A program made the translations under genes and the position numbers. Under the pieces are notes generated by a model. The model was given only the letters and a program-made list of their open reading frames with translations, ran no database searches and had not been told where the DNA came from. Positions 1 to 9,904 of a stretch of DNA of 64,000 nucleotides are shown here, piece by piece; the stretch's first letter is position 1, and the number at the start of each line of letters is the position of its first letter. This DNA is from Trichomonas vaginalis G3 (Eukaryota; Parabasalia; Trichomonadida; Trichomonadidae), in assembly GCF_026262505.1 (NCBI RefSeq), contig NC_067207.1, positions 30,162,082 through 30,226,081 of the forward strand, given 5' to 3'.

Positions 1-492
1 AGAGTATATTGACTGGGATAGTATATCTGCTAGACTATTATATAGTGGTGCTATAAGAGTTCATGACATTGAAACACTTATGTCAAAAGTTTTATATCTT
101 AACTATACAAATGTTTTCAAAGAGAACATAGAAAATATATTGAGGGTATAGAGTTTGTGAGATGTCATTGGACAGAGTTGTATGAAAAATATAAAGACAA
201 AGAAAATGTTTTCTTTATAGTGGACCCGCCGTTCTATAACACATGGGATTTTCAATACCAAGTAGACTGGACTTTGAGAGACTCTTTAGAAACTTTAGAC
301 GTTTTACATAACCATCCATGCTTTTACTTTACATCCGATAAAAGTGGTTTGGAAAGTGTCATGAGATGGTTAGAGGACATACATGACTATGAGTTTAGAT
401 ATGACAAGATAGAATATGAGAGAGGTCCTATAAACCGGAGAAAGTGTCATAACAAAGAAATTTTATTGGTAAGTAAATGTGGTTTGAAATAG
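1..492 (+). pseudogene. DNA N6-adenine methyltransferase remnant (Dam/D12 class), partial
   Basis: The motif VDPPFYNT is the catalytic DPPY-type motif IV of amino-methyltransferases. It is followed by a Dam-like C-terminal part in which a CFYFTSDKS strand and an RRKCHNKEILLVSK end match the order of D12-class enzymes. The upstream part at the window edge (reading ARLLYSGAIRVHD) fits the helical recognition part. Such an enzyme would methylate adenine in element or host DNA. It is incomplete at the window edge and carries about one break. Trichomonads are known to have adenine-methylated DNA; a link to this gene is inference. Confidence 0.72.
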
Positions 493-608
493 GACTACTT
501 GTTTTAGGTTTTTTCCATTGTGTCATTTACTTATTTGACGTGGCAGAAAGATATAGAGAATATGAAGATGAACCAATGCCTGCAAATGTTCAGCATATGT
601 ACTCGTAA
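477..608 (+). CDS. Small single-pass membrane protein
   Basis: A 43-codon frame that starts inside the last codons of the methyltransferase remnant. Residues 1-20 (MWFEIGLLVLGFFHCVIYLF) form one hydrophobic helix, followed by a charged tail rich in Asp, Glu and Arg. Overlapping or abutting small genes are usual in these elements, and the next gene starts 24 bases downstream. No family is recognised. It could be a chance frame, but the clean membrane helix plus charged tail argues for a real product. Confidence 0.45.
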   Translation: MWFEIGLLVLGFFHCVIYLFDVAERYREYEDEPMPANVQHMYS

Positions 609-632
609 GAGATATTTTTATCTAATATTAAA

Positions 633-977
633 ATGGACGCACAGAACTTAGCGAATGCACAGCAACCTGGACAACCAAACCCAGAGAATATTCCAAATGA
701 AGTTAGAATACAAACTGCAATGGCAAACTATGGTCAAGTGCCAACAGATGTACAAATGCAAACTGCCATGTCAAATGACGCTGCGTTAGGTTTGCCACCA
801 TGGTATGCAAATATGAGATGGAAAGAGTTTTATACAAACCCTGAAGTGGGATATAAACAACTCTATGCAGATGACGCGAACACAGGAGTTGACCCAGAGT
901 ATGTTTTCTACCAGAGGAGAAATAGAATGTATGAGCTCCAGTTAAAGAATGCTATGGAACTCAGAAGGAAAACGTAA
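633..977 (+). CDS. Unrecognised 114-aa element protein
   Basis: Open frame preceded by a T-rich leader (ATTTTTAT, then ATG about 17 bases on) like other starts in this part of the element. The N-terminal third is rich in Asn, Gln and Pro and contains two near-repeats, RIQTAMANYGQVP and QMQTAMSN. The C-terminal half is helical and rich in aromatic and charged residues (WKEFYTNPEVGYKQLY). Its position next to the amphipathic peptide gene suggests a virion or packaging role, which is inference only. Confidence 0.5.
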   Translation: MDAQNLANAQQPGQPNPENIPNEVRIQTAMANYGQVPTDVQMQTAMSNDAALGLPPWYANMRWKEFYTNPEVGYKQLYADDANTGVDPEYVFYQRRNRMYELQLKNAMELRRKT

Positions 978-1014
978 GAGACTAGGCGGACATTAGATTT
1001 TTACATATAGTAAA

Positions 1015-1293
1015 ATGGGTTTCTTCAGTAGTATTGGAAACTTCTTTCGAAATGTTGGAAGAGGTATATGGAATGGAATAAAAACCGTAGGAAGAGGAAT
1101 TTGGAACGGTGTCAAAAATATTGGTAAAAGAGTAGGTCAGTTCGTTGGTATTATACCTAAAGACCCTGAACCAGAAGAACAAGCTCCTGTTATACAACAG
1201 CCTGAACCTGCACCACAGTCTAGTTGGCAACAAATCCAACACCTCAACCGTATTAAAATTATATTTTTACCGTTCGATAGTAGTTGTATATGA
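1015..1293 (+). CDS. Amphipathic, membrane-active virion-type peptide
   Basis: The N-terminus MGFFSSIGNFFRNVGRGIW is a glycine-rich amphipathic helix. It is followed by a repeated GIWNG(I/V)K module and a proline/glutamine tail. Element B has two similar short proteins beginning MAAGFFKKLWD (36,428 and 36,689), and another lies at 4,755 here. Adenovirus protein VI and the Polinton and virophage minor virion proteins have comparable helices that disrupt membranes at entry. That role is inferred from composition and repeated occurrence, not from clear homology. The last roughly 15 codons may be out of the original frame. Confidence 0.5.
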   Translation: MGFFSSIGNFFRNVGRGIWNGIKTVGRGIWNGVKNIGKRVGQFVGIIPKDPEPEEQAPVIQQPEPAPQSSWQQIQHLNRIKIIFLPFDSSCI

Positions 1294-2105
1294 AACTAAG
1301 TTCTAAGTAAAACGCGTGGTATAATGGAATTATTCTCTTTCTTCCATCTGTAGTAAACCATACTTGAAAGTCTGAAATACTTCCACTTGGTGGTTCGTAT
1401 AGCTTTGTAGGTTTTTCGTAAAAGTCATTTGCCAAGCATAAAAAAGAGTTTTTGTGCACCAGAAAATGAAGCATGAACTATAATAGCATCTGAGTCGAAA
1501 ACATCTTTAAATAAATATGGTTCATCTCTTGCATATCGACTGTAAATATTTGCTAAAGGAAGTTTGACTTTCTGATTTAACATTCTTTGCAAATAATACC
1601 ATGAATTGCAGTGAATTCTGTATATATTTGTTCGTCTTTCTTTGGATTGTCTTCGTAGATTTGAAATGACACTTGTGAATTTTGTTTGTCATATACAATT
1701 CTCACATAAAGTGTGCTCTCGGTATTTGCATATTCATCAGCATATTTTGCATAACATGAATTTTTTTATCTTCTATATTTTTTAACGCAGTCTGTAGAGA
1801 AGATGAAAGGTCAACTTGTATTAGCTCAATTTCTTCCCACATTTTTCGTTTCCCTTCAGATATATAATCTATATGAAACCTTACAATAAATGGAAAACTT
1901 TATCTTCTACAGACACAAACTTCATTCTACGAAAGCCAATAGCTTTTGTGACAGATGGGTCTCTTAGCCATCTTAATGGGTAGTCAAAACGATAGCCTTC
2001 ATGCTTTACGGTCTCTGTCTCAAACTTTTGACCGACATTAGTAAAAAGTTCATCTAATGGTTTAGTTGTAGCAACTCTTGAATTTTCTTTTTCTATTGGA
2101 AGCAT
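1259..2105 (-). pseudogene. Broken minor structural gene remnant
   Basis: Minus-strand coding potential starting at an ATG that is back-to-back with the fibre gene start 18 bases away. The first part is well preserved and contains FDYPLRWLRDPSVTKAIGFR. Later parts are broken in several places. The layout (minus-strand gene divergent from a plus-strand morphogenesis gene) resembles the gene at 41,178-41,657 of element B, so a capsid-associated protein is possible. No confident homology can be read. Confidence 0.4.
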
Positions 2106-2123
2106 ATTTTATCTAGAATAAAA
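2106..2123. promoter_or_regulatory. 18-bp divergent start-codon spacer
   Basis: Only 18 bases (ATTTTATCTAGAATAAAA) separate two opposed start codons at 2,105 (minus) and 2,124 (plus). Each side reads as a short T-run or A-run followed by ATG. The same arrangement occurs at 41,658-41,676 in element B, so both promoters must overlap or lie in the facing genes. Confidence 0.4.
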
Positions 2124-3791
2124 ATGTCAAATGAAAACAGCGTCTATGAGAGAAATACAACACAACCGACAACTCATTATGCAAGCTCTAAATAAGAACA
2201 CAACAAACTTTTCAAACTATTCTAAGATATCTGAGTCATTGAAAGAAGGAAACTTAAAACTGACAAAAACCCAATGACAGATGAGTTTCTTTTCAAGACA
2301 ATAAGAACCATACTGTCTGTATAAATCCAACAAAAGGAACTTTAAACGAGAAACCTATAAATGAACTTCTTTTGAAAGCAGATGTTGGCAACAAAGCTGA
2401 CAAAGAATATGTAGACGATGCAATAGCAAAAGAAGAAGAAAGAGCAGATGCAACATATGCAACAAAAGAACATACTCATCCTGAACTAGCAGACAAAACA
2501 TATGTTGACAATAAAATGTCAAGTGAAGTGACGAGAGCTGAAAACGAATATTCTAAAAAGACTCATACACATTCTATATCTGAAATAACAGACTTACAAG
2601 AAACCTTAAACAGTAAAAGTGCCGTTGGACATACACATACCATTGCAAATATTACAAACTTACAAGAAACCTTAAACAGGAAAAGTGCCGTTGGACATAC
2701 ACATACATCTTCTGAAATAACAGACTTAAACGTTAGCCTTGAAAATAAAGCAGATAAACATATGTCAATGAAATATACCAAAGTTTGATAGGAACAAAAA
2801 ATATTGAACTATTGTTGGTGACTTTTCTGTCAATGAAGAAAATAAATATTTTAGATGGCAGTTTGTACAGTCCTTAGAAAATGGTACACGGTGTAAACTC
2901 ATTCCGAAAAAATAAAATGAAATGTATGTAAGCTATAAAAAGAATGATGGTACACAAGTTAAAGTTCCATTAGACAACAACTGCTACTTAAACTTATATG
3001 GAGACGAACAAAAGAAATATTTAAGAGTTTATGAAATGGCAGATATGACATTGCCTGACCCAGCTCCAGCACCATATTATTATGACTATGGAGATGACGT
3101 CAGAACACCACATGTAGATGAACAAAAGCTAACATTATATTTAGATTATTATAGATATAAAAGATATAATGCAATAGAAAAAACGAGAATAGTATACTAT
3201 TATGAAGATGACAGAAATAAATATTATAGTCAAGACTTTACCTACCCTAAAAACATAAGATTATATTATAAAAAATATTCTGACACAAACCAGAAGAAAC
3301 CTGAAATAGTTGCACTATATTTAAGTTCAAAAGAGACAATCCTATAATATCTCATATGTTTGATTTAATGAACCCAGTAGGTTCTATTTATACATCTATG
3401 GAAGCAAGAGGTCCTCAAGTAATGTTTTGGTGTTGGTGCATGGGAACAAATAGTCGACAGGTTTTTGTATTGTGCAAACTCTTCAAAGGAAACAGGTGGA
3501 AGTAAAACGATTTCAGGTGAAAATTTACCTGCGCACAGTCACTACATAGATTTAAGTACATCTCAAGCAGGTTGGCATAGGCATAGATATTGGGATTGGA
3601 CAGGAATGACAAAAGGTAAAGGATATGATGTTAAAGACGACGTTAAGTTTGCTATAAATTGTTACTGGGATGACACGCAGGGAGAAGGAAACCATACACA
3701 TTTCGTTTCAGGATATACACAAACAACGGGACAAAGTAAAGACTACATGCCACCTTACATGACAGTTTACGCATGGTATAGAATTGCTTAG
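2124..3791 (+). pseudogene. Fibre protein remnant with phage tail-collar (Gp10-like) tip
   Basis: The middle contains ADKEYVDDAIAK-type repeats and HTHSISEITDLQETLNSKSAVGHTHT-like repeats typical of trimeric phage fibres. The end contains GENLPAHSHYIDLS and DYMPPYMTVYAWYR, the hallmark of phage tail-collar/baseplate Gp10 C-terminal domains. Such a domain would bind a surface receptor. The last roughly 340 bases are about 95% identical to the fibre tip of element B (43,387-43,722), whereas the upstream parts differ. The gene is broken in a few places; the tip itself is open. Confidence 0.75.
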
Positions 3792-4752
3792 TCGTCATTT
3801 TCAACTTCTTTAGCATATTCGTCAGGAGTTGTCTTATATTTGTTAGGAACTGTCTTTGAAAGTAACCACCTTGAACTTTGACAAGTTTGAAACGAGTCTG
3901 ACAATAGTAGTTTTATCTTCTGCTTGCAGTGTGTACATTTTGCATGTTTGCCTAAAACTTCATAATATTCTCTTGTATACTTTCTTCTATTTTTACGAAC
4001 ACGAATGTGAGTACCTGTCGGGTTCCCATTGTTGTCATAGTCAATAGTATTTTCATATGGGTCGCGTTTAGTATTTCTATTTTACTTTGTCACCTTTCTG
4101 AAGTTTGAAGCCCGGCATTCTTTTTGTTTGTCTCTTTTGACTAAATTATTAAATATATAGTCTTTCTCTAAGTCAGGGTTGTTTTTCATTTTTCGGGGGA
4201 GTTTTCCCAAACCTTTTTGTTTACGGCTATTGTAAATATTTAAAAACTTGTCTCATCTTTGCCATGGAGAAGTGTCTATATTTTGTCGTCATATGACATT
4301 TCATTTGCTTCACCACCTTGTGGTTGGTTTAAGTCTCTTAACATTTTTATACAACCGTCAATGACCAAGAGCAGAATGGTTTTGGTCGACAATGAAATAT
4401 TGGTTTACATTTTTTGAACGCAGATAGTTTTTATATCGTCTGATTTGAAAGAACTTTCACAGTCAGATGTCAGTTTTGTTGGATGGTATTTGTCAACGAA
4501 TATTGTCAAAGCAGTTTCACATCTAAAATATTTTTGGACTGTAATGGTATGGCTTCACAGTATCTTGTGTGTTTTGACCGACAAATATTAGCCAGTATGG
4601 TGGTCCATCTTCTCTATATCTCGGAATGTTTTCCATGATATCCATAAACCAAGCATTTGGTGTTGAACTAAAGATTTTTTACCATGAGTGCTTTCTTTGT
4701 TGCTTTAGAAACATACGGTCCTTGTTTGGATTCGTCATTTTTATCCTATAAG
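3786..4752 (-). pseudogene. Retroviral-type (rve) integrase remnant
   Basis: Minus-strand patches read WFMDIMENIPRYREDGPPYW, TSDCESSF and VIDGCIKMLRD in the order and spacing of the rve integrase core of Polintons, convergent with the fibre gene. It would have inserted the linear element DNA with a 6-bp target duplication. It is broken many times. The counterpart in element B is at 45,274-46,765. Confidence 0.6.
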
Positions 4753-4754
4753 AA

Positions 4755-5157
4755 ATGGGTTTATTTGGCGCATTAGCAGGAGTCGCATCTAGATTTTTGC
4801 CGCAGTGGGAACACTAGCCAGAGGTGCATTTGGAATTGGAAGGAAGATTTTGAGTATAGTAGTATACTGAAAAGAAAGCACACAACCTATTATACAAACT
4901 GTACAGAAAGGTTGGGAGGAATAGCACGAGATGCAGCAAATCTTATTCCAAATCCTGAAACAAGAGGAAAAGTTCAAGGATGGATGGACAATGTAGGAAG
5001 ACAAGCAGGAAACTACTATAACAAAGCAAATGACTACTATAACCAAGCAGGACACTACATGGACCAAGGTGAAAGATTCTTTAACAGAGGATATAACCAT
5101 GCACAACAGTGGGTAAACAACAACCAACCTCAACCGCCTCAAACGTGGGGAATGTAA
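4755..5157 (+). pseudogene. Glycine-rich amphipathic peptide gene, broken
   Basis: Begins MGLFGALAGVASRFLP after the leader TTTTTATCCTATAAGAA, a membrane-active type of N-terminus like the gene at 1,015. The later part is a Tyr/Asn/Gln-rich repeat segment (YYNKANDYYNQAGHYMDQ) ending PQPPQTWGM. About two breaks. Together with 1,015 and the element B pair this makes a family of short virion-type peptides; the function is inferred. Confidence 0.45.
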
Positions 5158-5351
5158 AATTTTTTACTGAGATGAAATGAACAATACAGCATTGAGACAA
5201 ATGGTTCAAGATGGATTTGTCGACTTCCAGCAGTTACACAACCACGTGTTTGTCAAGTTCTTCCTATACCTCAGGAAGTTTTAGACCGACTTAAAAAACC
5301 TAAACAACCAGTTGAAAACAAACCAAACTAAAATTTTTACTGAGATGAATG
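5156..5351 (+). repeat. Duplicated start leader AAAATTTTTACTGAGATGAA
   Basis: The leader occurs nearly unchanged at 5,156-5,176 and exactly at 5,331-5,350, each time directly over a start codon of a small plus-strand frame. Duplication of leader plus start implies that short genes here spread by tandem copying of a promoter module. Confidence 0.6.
5177..5331 (+). pseudogene. Very short element gene remnant
   Basis: Starts MNNTALRQMVQDGFVDFQQL beneath the first copy of the duplicated leader and ends before the second. It is rich in Lys, Asn and Gln at the end and carries about one break. No family recognised. Confidence 0.3.
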
Positions 5352-5558
5352 ACCGAAGAAGTTGAAACGGTAGATTTGACACCACAAACAAAAAGTTCAG
5401 AACCATTGTCAAAACCTGTCAAAGAACTTACAGATGAAGAGAAAAATTCAATAATAGAAGGTGCCAGGTCTGGAAATACAAACCCTAACTATAAAGTCAC
5501 TTTTCATAGAAATGGAACGGCTAGTATCTCAAAAAAGAAACAGGACTCTCACAAATAA
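5349..5558 (+). CDS. Unrecognised 69-aa acidic/basic protein
   Basis: Open frame beginning MTEEVETVDLTPQ under the second copy of the duplicated leader. The first 40 residues are acidic and disordered. The end (NPNYKVTFHRNGTASISKKK) looks like a short beta hairpin with a basic tail. It overlaps the next small frame. No homology recognised. Confidence 0.4.
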   Translation: MTEEVETVDLTPQTKSSEPLSKPVKELTDEEKNSIIEGARSGNTNPNYKVTFHRNGTASISKKKQDSHK

Positions 5559-5769
5559 AATATTGAAGTCTGAAGGAGCTTTCGAGACAACAGATGGGAA
5601 GGTATACTTCACCGACCAACAGTTCATTATAGAACATCTCATTGACTTAGAGTCGAAATATTCTAAACTTTACAAACAACACAAAAAGTTGAGAAGAGAA
5701 AACAAAAACAAATGGCATATGATATTTATGAAGATGTTGACGACACAACTAAACCTGCAAGTGAGGTAA
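5512..5769 (+). CDS. Unrecognised small coiled-coil protein
   Basis: Reads KSEGAFETTDGKVYFTDQQF followed by a heptad-rich helix (IIEHLIDLESKYSKLYKQHK) and a Lys/Arg-rich end. It overlaps both neighbours, so its true limits are unsure. A short coiled-coil with a charged tail would fit an accessory DNA-binding or virion protein; that is inference. Confidence 0.35.
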   Translation: MERLVSQKRNRTLTNKILKSEGAFETTDGKVYFTDQQFIIEHLIDLESKYSKLYKQHKKLRRENKNKWHMIFMKMLTTQLNLQVR

Positions 5770-5936
5770 AGTCAGATGAACCGAAAAGTGACGAAAAACC
5801 GATAGAAGAAGAAAAACCAAAAACTGAAGATAAACCAAAACCAAAGTTTAGTTTCCAAACTAAACCAAGTCAACCTTCATTAGCTGGTATGGGTTGGCGT
5901 CAAAGACTTATGGCAGCAGGTGGTTATGTAAAGTAA
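5712..5936 (+). CDS. Unrecognised 74-aa disordered protein with amphipathic C-terminus
   Basis: Open frame MAYDIYEDVDDT, then a long Lys/Glu/Pro-rich disordered stretch, ending in GMGWRQRLMAAGGYVK, a short amphipathic motif. It is immediately upstream of the polymerase gene; the 30-base gap is T-rich and precedes the polymerase ATG. Function unknown. Confidence 0.45.
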   Translation: MAYDIYEDVDDTTKPASEVKSDEPKSDEKPIEEEKPKTEDKPKPKFSFQTKPSQPSLAGMGWRQRLMAAGGYVK

Positions 5937-5967
5937 AGAAAAAAATATTTTTTTTATTTTTATAAAA

Positions 5968-8124
5968 ATGCCCCCATATAGAATGGATAGAAAATCTGCT
6001 AGAATAAAAGCAGAGTTAGAAAGATATGGTTGGAAAGTTTCGAAGAATTTTAAATATAGGAAGGGAAGACCCATAAAAGTCTATGACAAATTGTCTGGTC
6101 TTCGCTACGAAATGGAATTGGAAACAGCACGCGCAAATTATCCAAACAGGACTAGAGAGGTTAGAAGAAGAACGTCTTATGGACATGCCTTTCGATGTTT
6201 CTGAACCGCAAGTTGAAGGACACGACGGCTTGCCAGATTCTATTGGAAACATGACGAACAATTGTATCCTTTGAGAAGAAAAAAGGAAAAGGTGAAGACA
6301 AACATGCTCCCATGGAAAGAACAAGATATGCATATGAAAAGTACCGTGAAGTTAGAAGTCAAATTACATCTGGTCGAACCTTTACAGTAAACTTTGACGA
6401 AGGAAAGAACAAAGAAAGGCTTCATGGGTGTACTTGCTGCCATACAGACGGAAATAAGAAAGGATACAATCTCAGACTAACCCATAACAGATTTGGACGG
6501 TCACATTTACTATGCACATGGCAATGTCACAACAGCTGCAATGCTTCTTGACGCTTTCAAGACTACAAAGAGAGAACAAATGGTTGACTCCGACTCAGAC
6601 ATTTTGAATGCAATTGAAGGAATTGCAAGTGTAAAATTTGAATGGTACCAACCTAACCCTCAAGCAGTCAGACAACATGCTGGATACTTCCCGTTCATAA
6701 ATAAGTCTGACATTGACTTGACAAGGTATGGAATTTACAATTCAATTGAAACAATTGTCAATGAACCTTGCATTCTTACATGTCTCAGGAACTCTGGTCT
6801 TGTTACAGAAGAGAAGATGAAGTATCTTGAGTCATTGTGTGAAGACAAAGGTACATTCTCAGAGGTCAATTGGCAAAAAATTGCACCGTTGGCAAATGTC
6901 AATATCCGAGTCAGCATACCTACAGCTAAAGGTTCTTCACATGACGACTATGTTGTTGACAAAGACTTACCATGGTTGAAGATTGTAATTGTCCACAAAC
7001 CACTTCATGTTGAACGAAAGTCTTACAAACCCATTGTTCGGAAAAGGCAAGTGCAACATTGTCAGAGCTGTAAACATTCTTTTCGAGAAAGGTTTGTTGG
7101 AACCAATTCCAGATGACAAGCTGACAGAAACTTTTGTACCAAAAGACGAAACAAACTTTTCATTTGTTAGTAAGACCAAAAGTTGTTCCAGACAAAGTTT
7201 ATAGCACAAAAGAAGTACCACAGCTCCAAAAGGAGTTGGATTGTTCGGATACCAACCTGAACCAGAAGAACTTCAATGAGGTTGCAAGAACTTCAAGATG
7301 CTATAAACAAAACTTCCATTGAGACATCCAATCGACGTCAAATTGTATTGGAGAGCATCAGAGTTAGGTCAGAAGATTTTATATGAAACAGGTTGCTTTG
7401 GACGATGTTTATGAGATAACAGGAGAAGTTTCTCAAAAGATAAGAGACTCACTTGAATTTCCACAAACTGGTCCGATTGGATGCGACAAGTTCGACTCAT
7501 ACGAAAAGATATACTATGTCGACCTTAACGCTGCGTACATGAGGTTTGTCCAATATATTCCGACTGGAATTCAAACGAAGATGGTGAGTTCCCGGGAAGG
7601 AACTATACATTGGAAAAGTCATACAACAACTGTATGATATTAGGAAAGCTTCAAACCCCAAACTTGCAATGACACTCAAATTGCTTATGAATTCGACATG
7701 GGGATATTCCATTAAGAAACCTCAAGAGATGAAGAGTAAACATTATGAGAAGGTCGACAACTTTGTTGAAAGGTTTTCTCCTTTTGTTTTGAAGTACGAA
7801 TTCACTCAAGGTCAAAGTGGCTTAGTAACCACATTAAAACCTATTGTCGAACATTGGTCTTACCCTCAGTTCGCAAAGGCAGTCCTTGACAACTACAACA
7901 AATTCTTCTCCGAAGTCAAATCCAAAGTGGTTTACTATGAGAACATTGACGCACTCATGACGAACGAAGAAGGCTATAACAAACTCATTGAAATGGGCAT
8001 GGTCGGTGAAAAGATGGGTCAATTCAAATTGGACAAAATTTTCACCGAAGTTCATGTCCTCTCCAAGCGTAAGTACTGGGGCATACTTGAAGACGGCACA
8101 GAAATAAAACATTGCATGAAATAA
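5968..8124 (+). pseudogene. Protein-primed DNA polymerase B (pPolB) remnant
   Basis: Begins MPPYRMDRKSARIKAELERY, with polymerase patches in the right order: YYVDLNAAYMRF (motif A), KLLMNSTWGY (motif B), a VYYENIDA stretch at the motif C position and KRKYWG (the KKRY region), near 7,510, 7,670, 7,930 and 8,070. The upstream 1.5 kb holds the exonuclease and N-terminal parts, poorly readable. This is the replicative polymerase of Polintons, copying linear DNA from a terminal protein. Shorter than the intact family size and broken many times. Homologue in element B: 46,868-50,372. Confidence 0.7.
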
Positions 8125-8219
8125 AAAATTTTTATTCGAATTTGAATAATGGGGTCGAGTTACACCATTCTTGGTCTCAAACTCATATATAACCTGTTTG
8201 TTTGTATTTTCGTCGACTA

Positions 8220-8488
8220 TGGCACGAGACACGAACATTGACCAAACGGACAAAAAGTGTCATTTCAGATGGTCCGCAGCCAATCGCATTCGAGCACTTC
8301 GAAGAAGCCTTACGTTCCAAGGGAGAGGGTGTCTGGTGCAAGGCAGAGGTCATGAACTCTACGAGCAGTACATCCTCAATGCCTGGGAGGACAAATCGTC
8401 CTTGGATTGGCAATTCTACCAACTCCTCTGGGACGACCTCCTACGCAACTGGGATGACGAAAGAGTCCAATTCAGAGGTCGGGACTAA
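8220..8488 (+). CDS. Unrecognised 89-aa charged protein
   Basis: Open frame beginning MARDTNIDQTDKKCHFRW, rich in Arg, Trp, Asp and Leu (ELYEQYILNAWEDK, WQFYQLLWDDLLRNWDD), probably all-helical. The GC content is visibly higher than in genes of the flanking 0-6 kb and 12-20 kb, as is true of the whole 8-12 kb block. No family recognised. Confidence 0.45.
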
Positions 8489-8574
8489 TTGTCCAAATTA
8501 CCCTTAATTTAACCCACTTAATGAACTAAACACCTAAATTTACTCGGGGTTTCCCCCTAAAATAAAATTTTTTT

Positions 8575-9060
8575 ACTCTTAGAACCACTCGAGGTTCTCC
8601 TTACGGTTGTTGAGCTTGTCACCGTCAATGTGTCTGACCTTCGTCTTCTTGTCTGGATTTGGAACCCATTGAATTGCGACAAGCTTGCCCATGGAGATTG
8701 AACCGCGATTCCGAAGGTTAAGGTTCAAGTGTCCCAAGTTGTTGAGGACTGGGGTAAGAACCTTGCCTGTCTCCTTGTTGCGGATTTGTATGGGTAGGGT
8801 TGGGAAATTTCGTAAGTGTCATCGGCAACAAGGGTTGCCCAAACTTCCTTCTTCTTCTTTTCCTCTTCTTCCTCTTCTTCCTCTTCTTCCTCTTCTTCCT
8901 CGACAATTCCTTCTTCAATTTGTGTTCACGAATTACGGTGTTGAGGTTCTGTCCTTTCCGAGTACCTTCCAGATGGCGTCTATCTCTTCGAAGAAACGGT
9001 AGATGAGTCTGGCAAGGTCTCGGTTCTCTCTCGCGTAAATGCGCAAGGTTTCCGTCAAAT
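8575..9060 (-). pseudogene. HNH homing-type endonuclease remnant
   Basis: The minus-strand reading near 8,585-8,700 gives MGKLVAIQWVPNPDKKTKV directly followed by RHIDGDKLNNRKENLEW. This is the NUMOD4/HNH pattern of phage and plastid homing endonucleases (basic helix, then H-IDG-K-NN---NLEW). The upstream part is a low-complexity Arg/Lys-rich linker encoded by a TTCCTCTTC repeat. The protein would nick or cut DNA. Broken in a few places. Confidence 0.6.
8846..8905 (+). repeat. 9-bp tandem repeat, TTCCTCTTC type
   Basis: A pyrimidine-only run of about six 9-base units inside the HNH remnant, coding for a basic/acidic linker. Simple-repeat expansion is the likely origin. Confidence 0.7.
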
Positions 9061-9063
9061 CAT

Positions 9064-9267
9064 TCAGGCTTTCTCATTGGAAGCTTGGTTCATGAGGAAC
9101 TCACCTTTAAGTCCCTTCATCTCTTCCATAAGACTACTTTGGAGAGTCTTAACGGTGTTTGTCAGATGAGCTTTCAAATTCAAAATTTGAATTTGAACTG
9201 GGCGCTTGTCTGGCAACATTGAAAGGACATCTGCCATTGTGTTCGGCTTCGGTGCTTGTTCGGACAT
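9064..9267 (-). CDS. Unrecognised 67-aa helical protein
   Basis: Open frame MSEQAPKPNTMADVLSMLP followed by one long helix (NLKAHLTNTVKTLQSSLMEE). Immediately upstream of the start on the minus strand is CCACTTCATTTTTTCG, containing a TCATTTTT initiator-like motif as used by trichomonad genes. No homology recognised. Confidence 0.45.
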   Translation of the reverse strand: MSEQAPKPNTMADVLSMLPDKRPVQIQILNLKAHLTNTVKTLQSSLMEEMKGLKGEFLMNQASNEKA

Positions 9268-9299
9268 CGAAAAAATGAAGTGGTTTGAGAATGACGGTT

Positions 9300-9882
9300 T
9301 TACTTCAAAAAGCTTGTTATGACGGTTAAGTCATACAACAAGTTTAAAATAATATCTTGTTCTTCTTCTGAACGTTTGTTGTCTCTTCCGATAAAAGTTT
9401 CGAACATGAGAACCAAAAAACGTTTTTTGAGATTGCGGAAGAGTTCAGGCAAACGTTCATATTCTGGATATGTTGGGAGCAGTTCAAAACATCTGAGCTG
9501 ACTTTCGGACAAAATTGGGACAATGTCAGAAAATTCATCTTTGGTCGGACTGCTTGAAGGTAAGTCCCTTACATGTAAGTAGCTCTGGTAAAGTCTTCTC
9601 ATTTCTGCTAACTTTTGGAGTATAGCTTCGTATTTAGAAGTTTTAATTTTAATTGTCTTATTCCACTCTTGACATCTAAACGGTAACTATCCATGAGGTC
9701 AAGAGTAGCTTTGGTAGCTTTAAGTGGAGCTATCTCTTCTTGACTTGTGCAATTTTGGTTGCAATTGTGGTTTGAGCTCCTTCAAGTTCGCCGTCTATGT
9801 CGTTCTCAACGTCTTCAACCATAGCTTGAAACTCTTCATCGGTCCATTGAGATTGGTGTGGGACGAATTTAACTTGCTTCAT
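9300..9882 (-). pseudogene. Unrecognised helical element gene, broken
   Basis: Begins MKQVKFVPHQSQWTDEEF just downstream of a TCATTTTTT initiator-like motif. The last 100 codons are open (EYERLPELFRNLKKRFLVLM) and all-helical. About two breaks. No family recognised. Confidence 0.4.
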
Positions 9883-9904
9883 TCAAAAAATGAAAAAAAT
9901 GTTT

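Noticed and set aside
2563-2781. Minus-strand cysteine-rich frame with repeats
   Set aside because: It is the antisense of the fibre-shaft HTHT repeats.
8718-8918. Lys/Arg-rich basic protein on the minus strand
   Set aside because: An alternative frame of the TTCCTCTTC simple repeat; the HNH motif lies in another frame.
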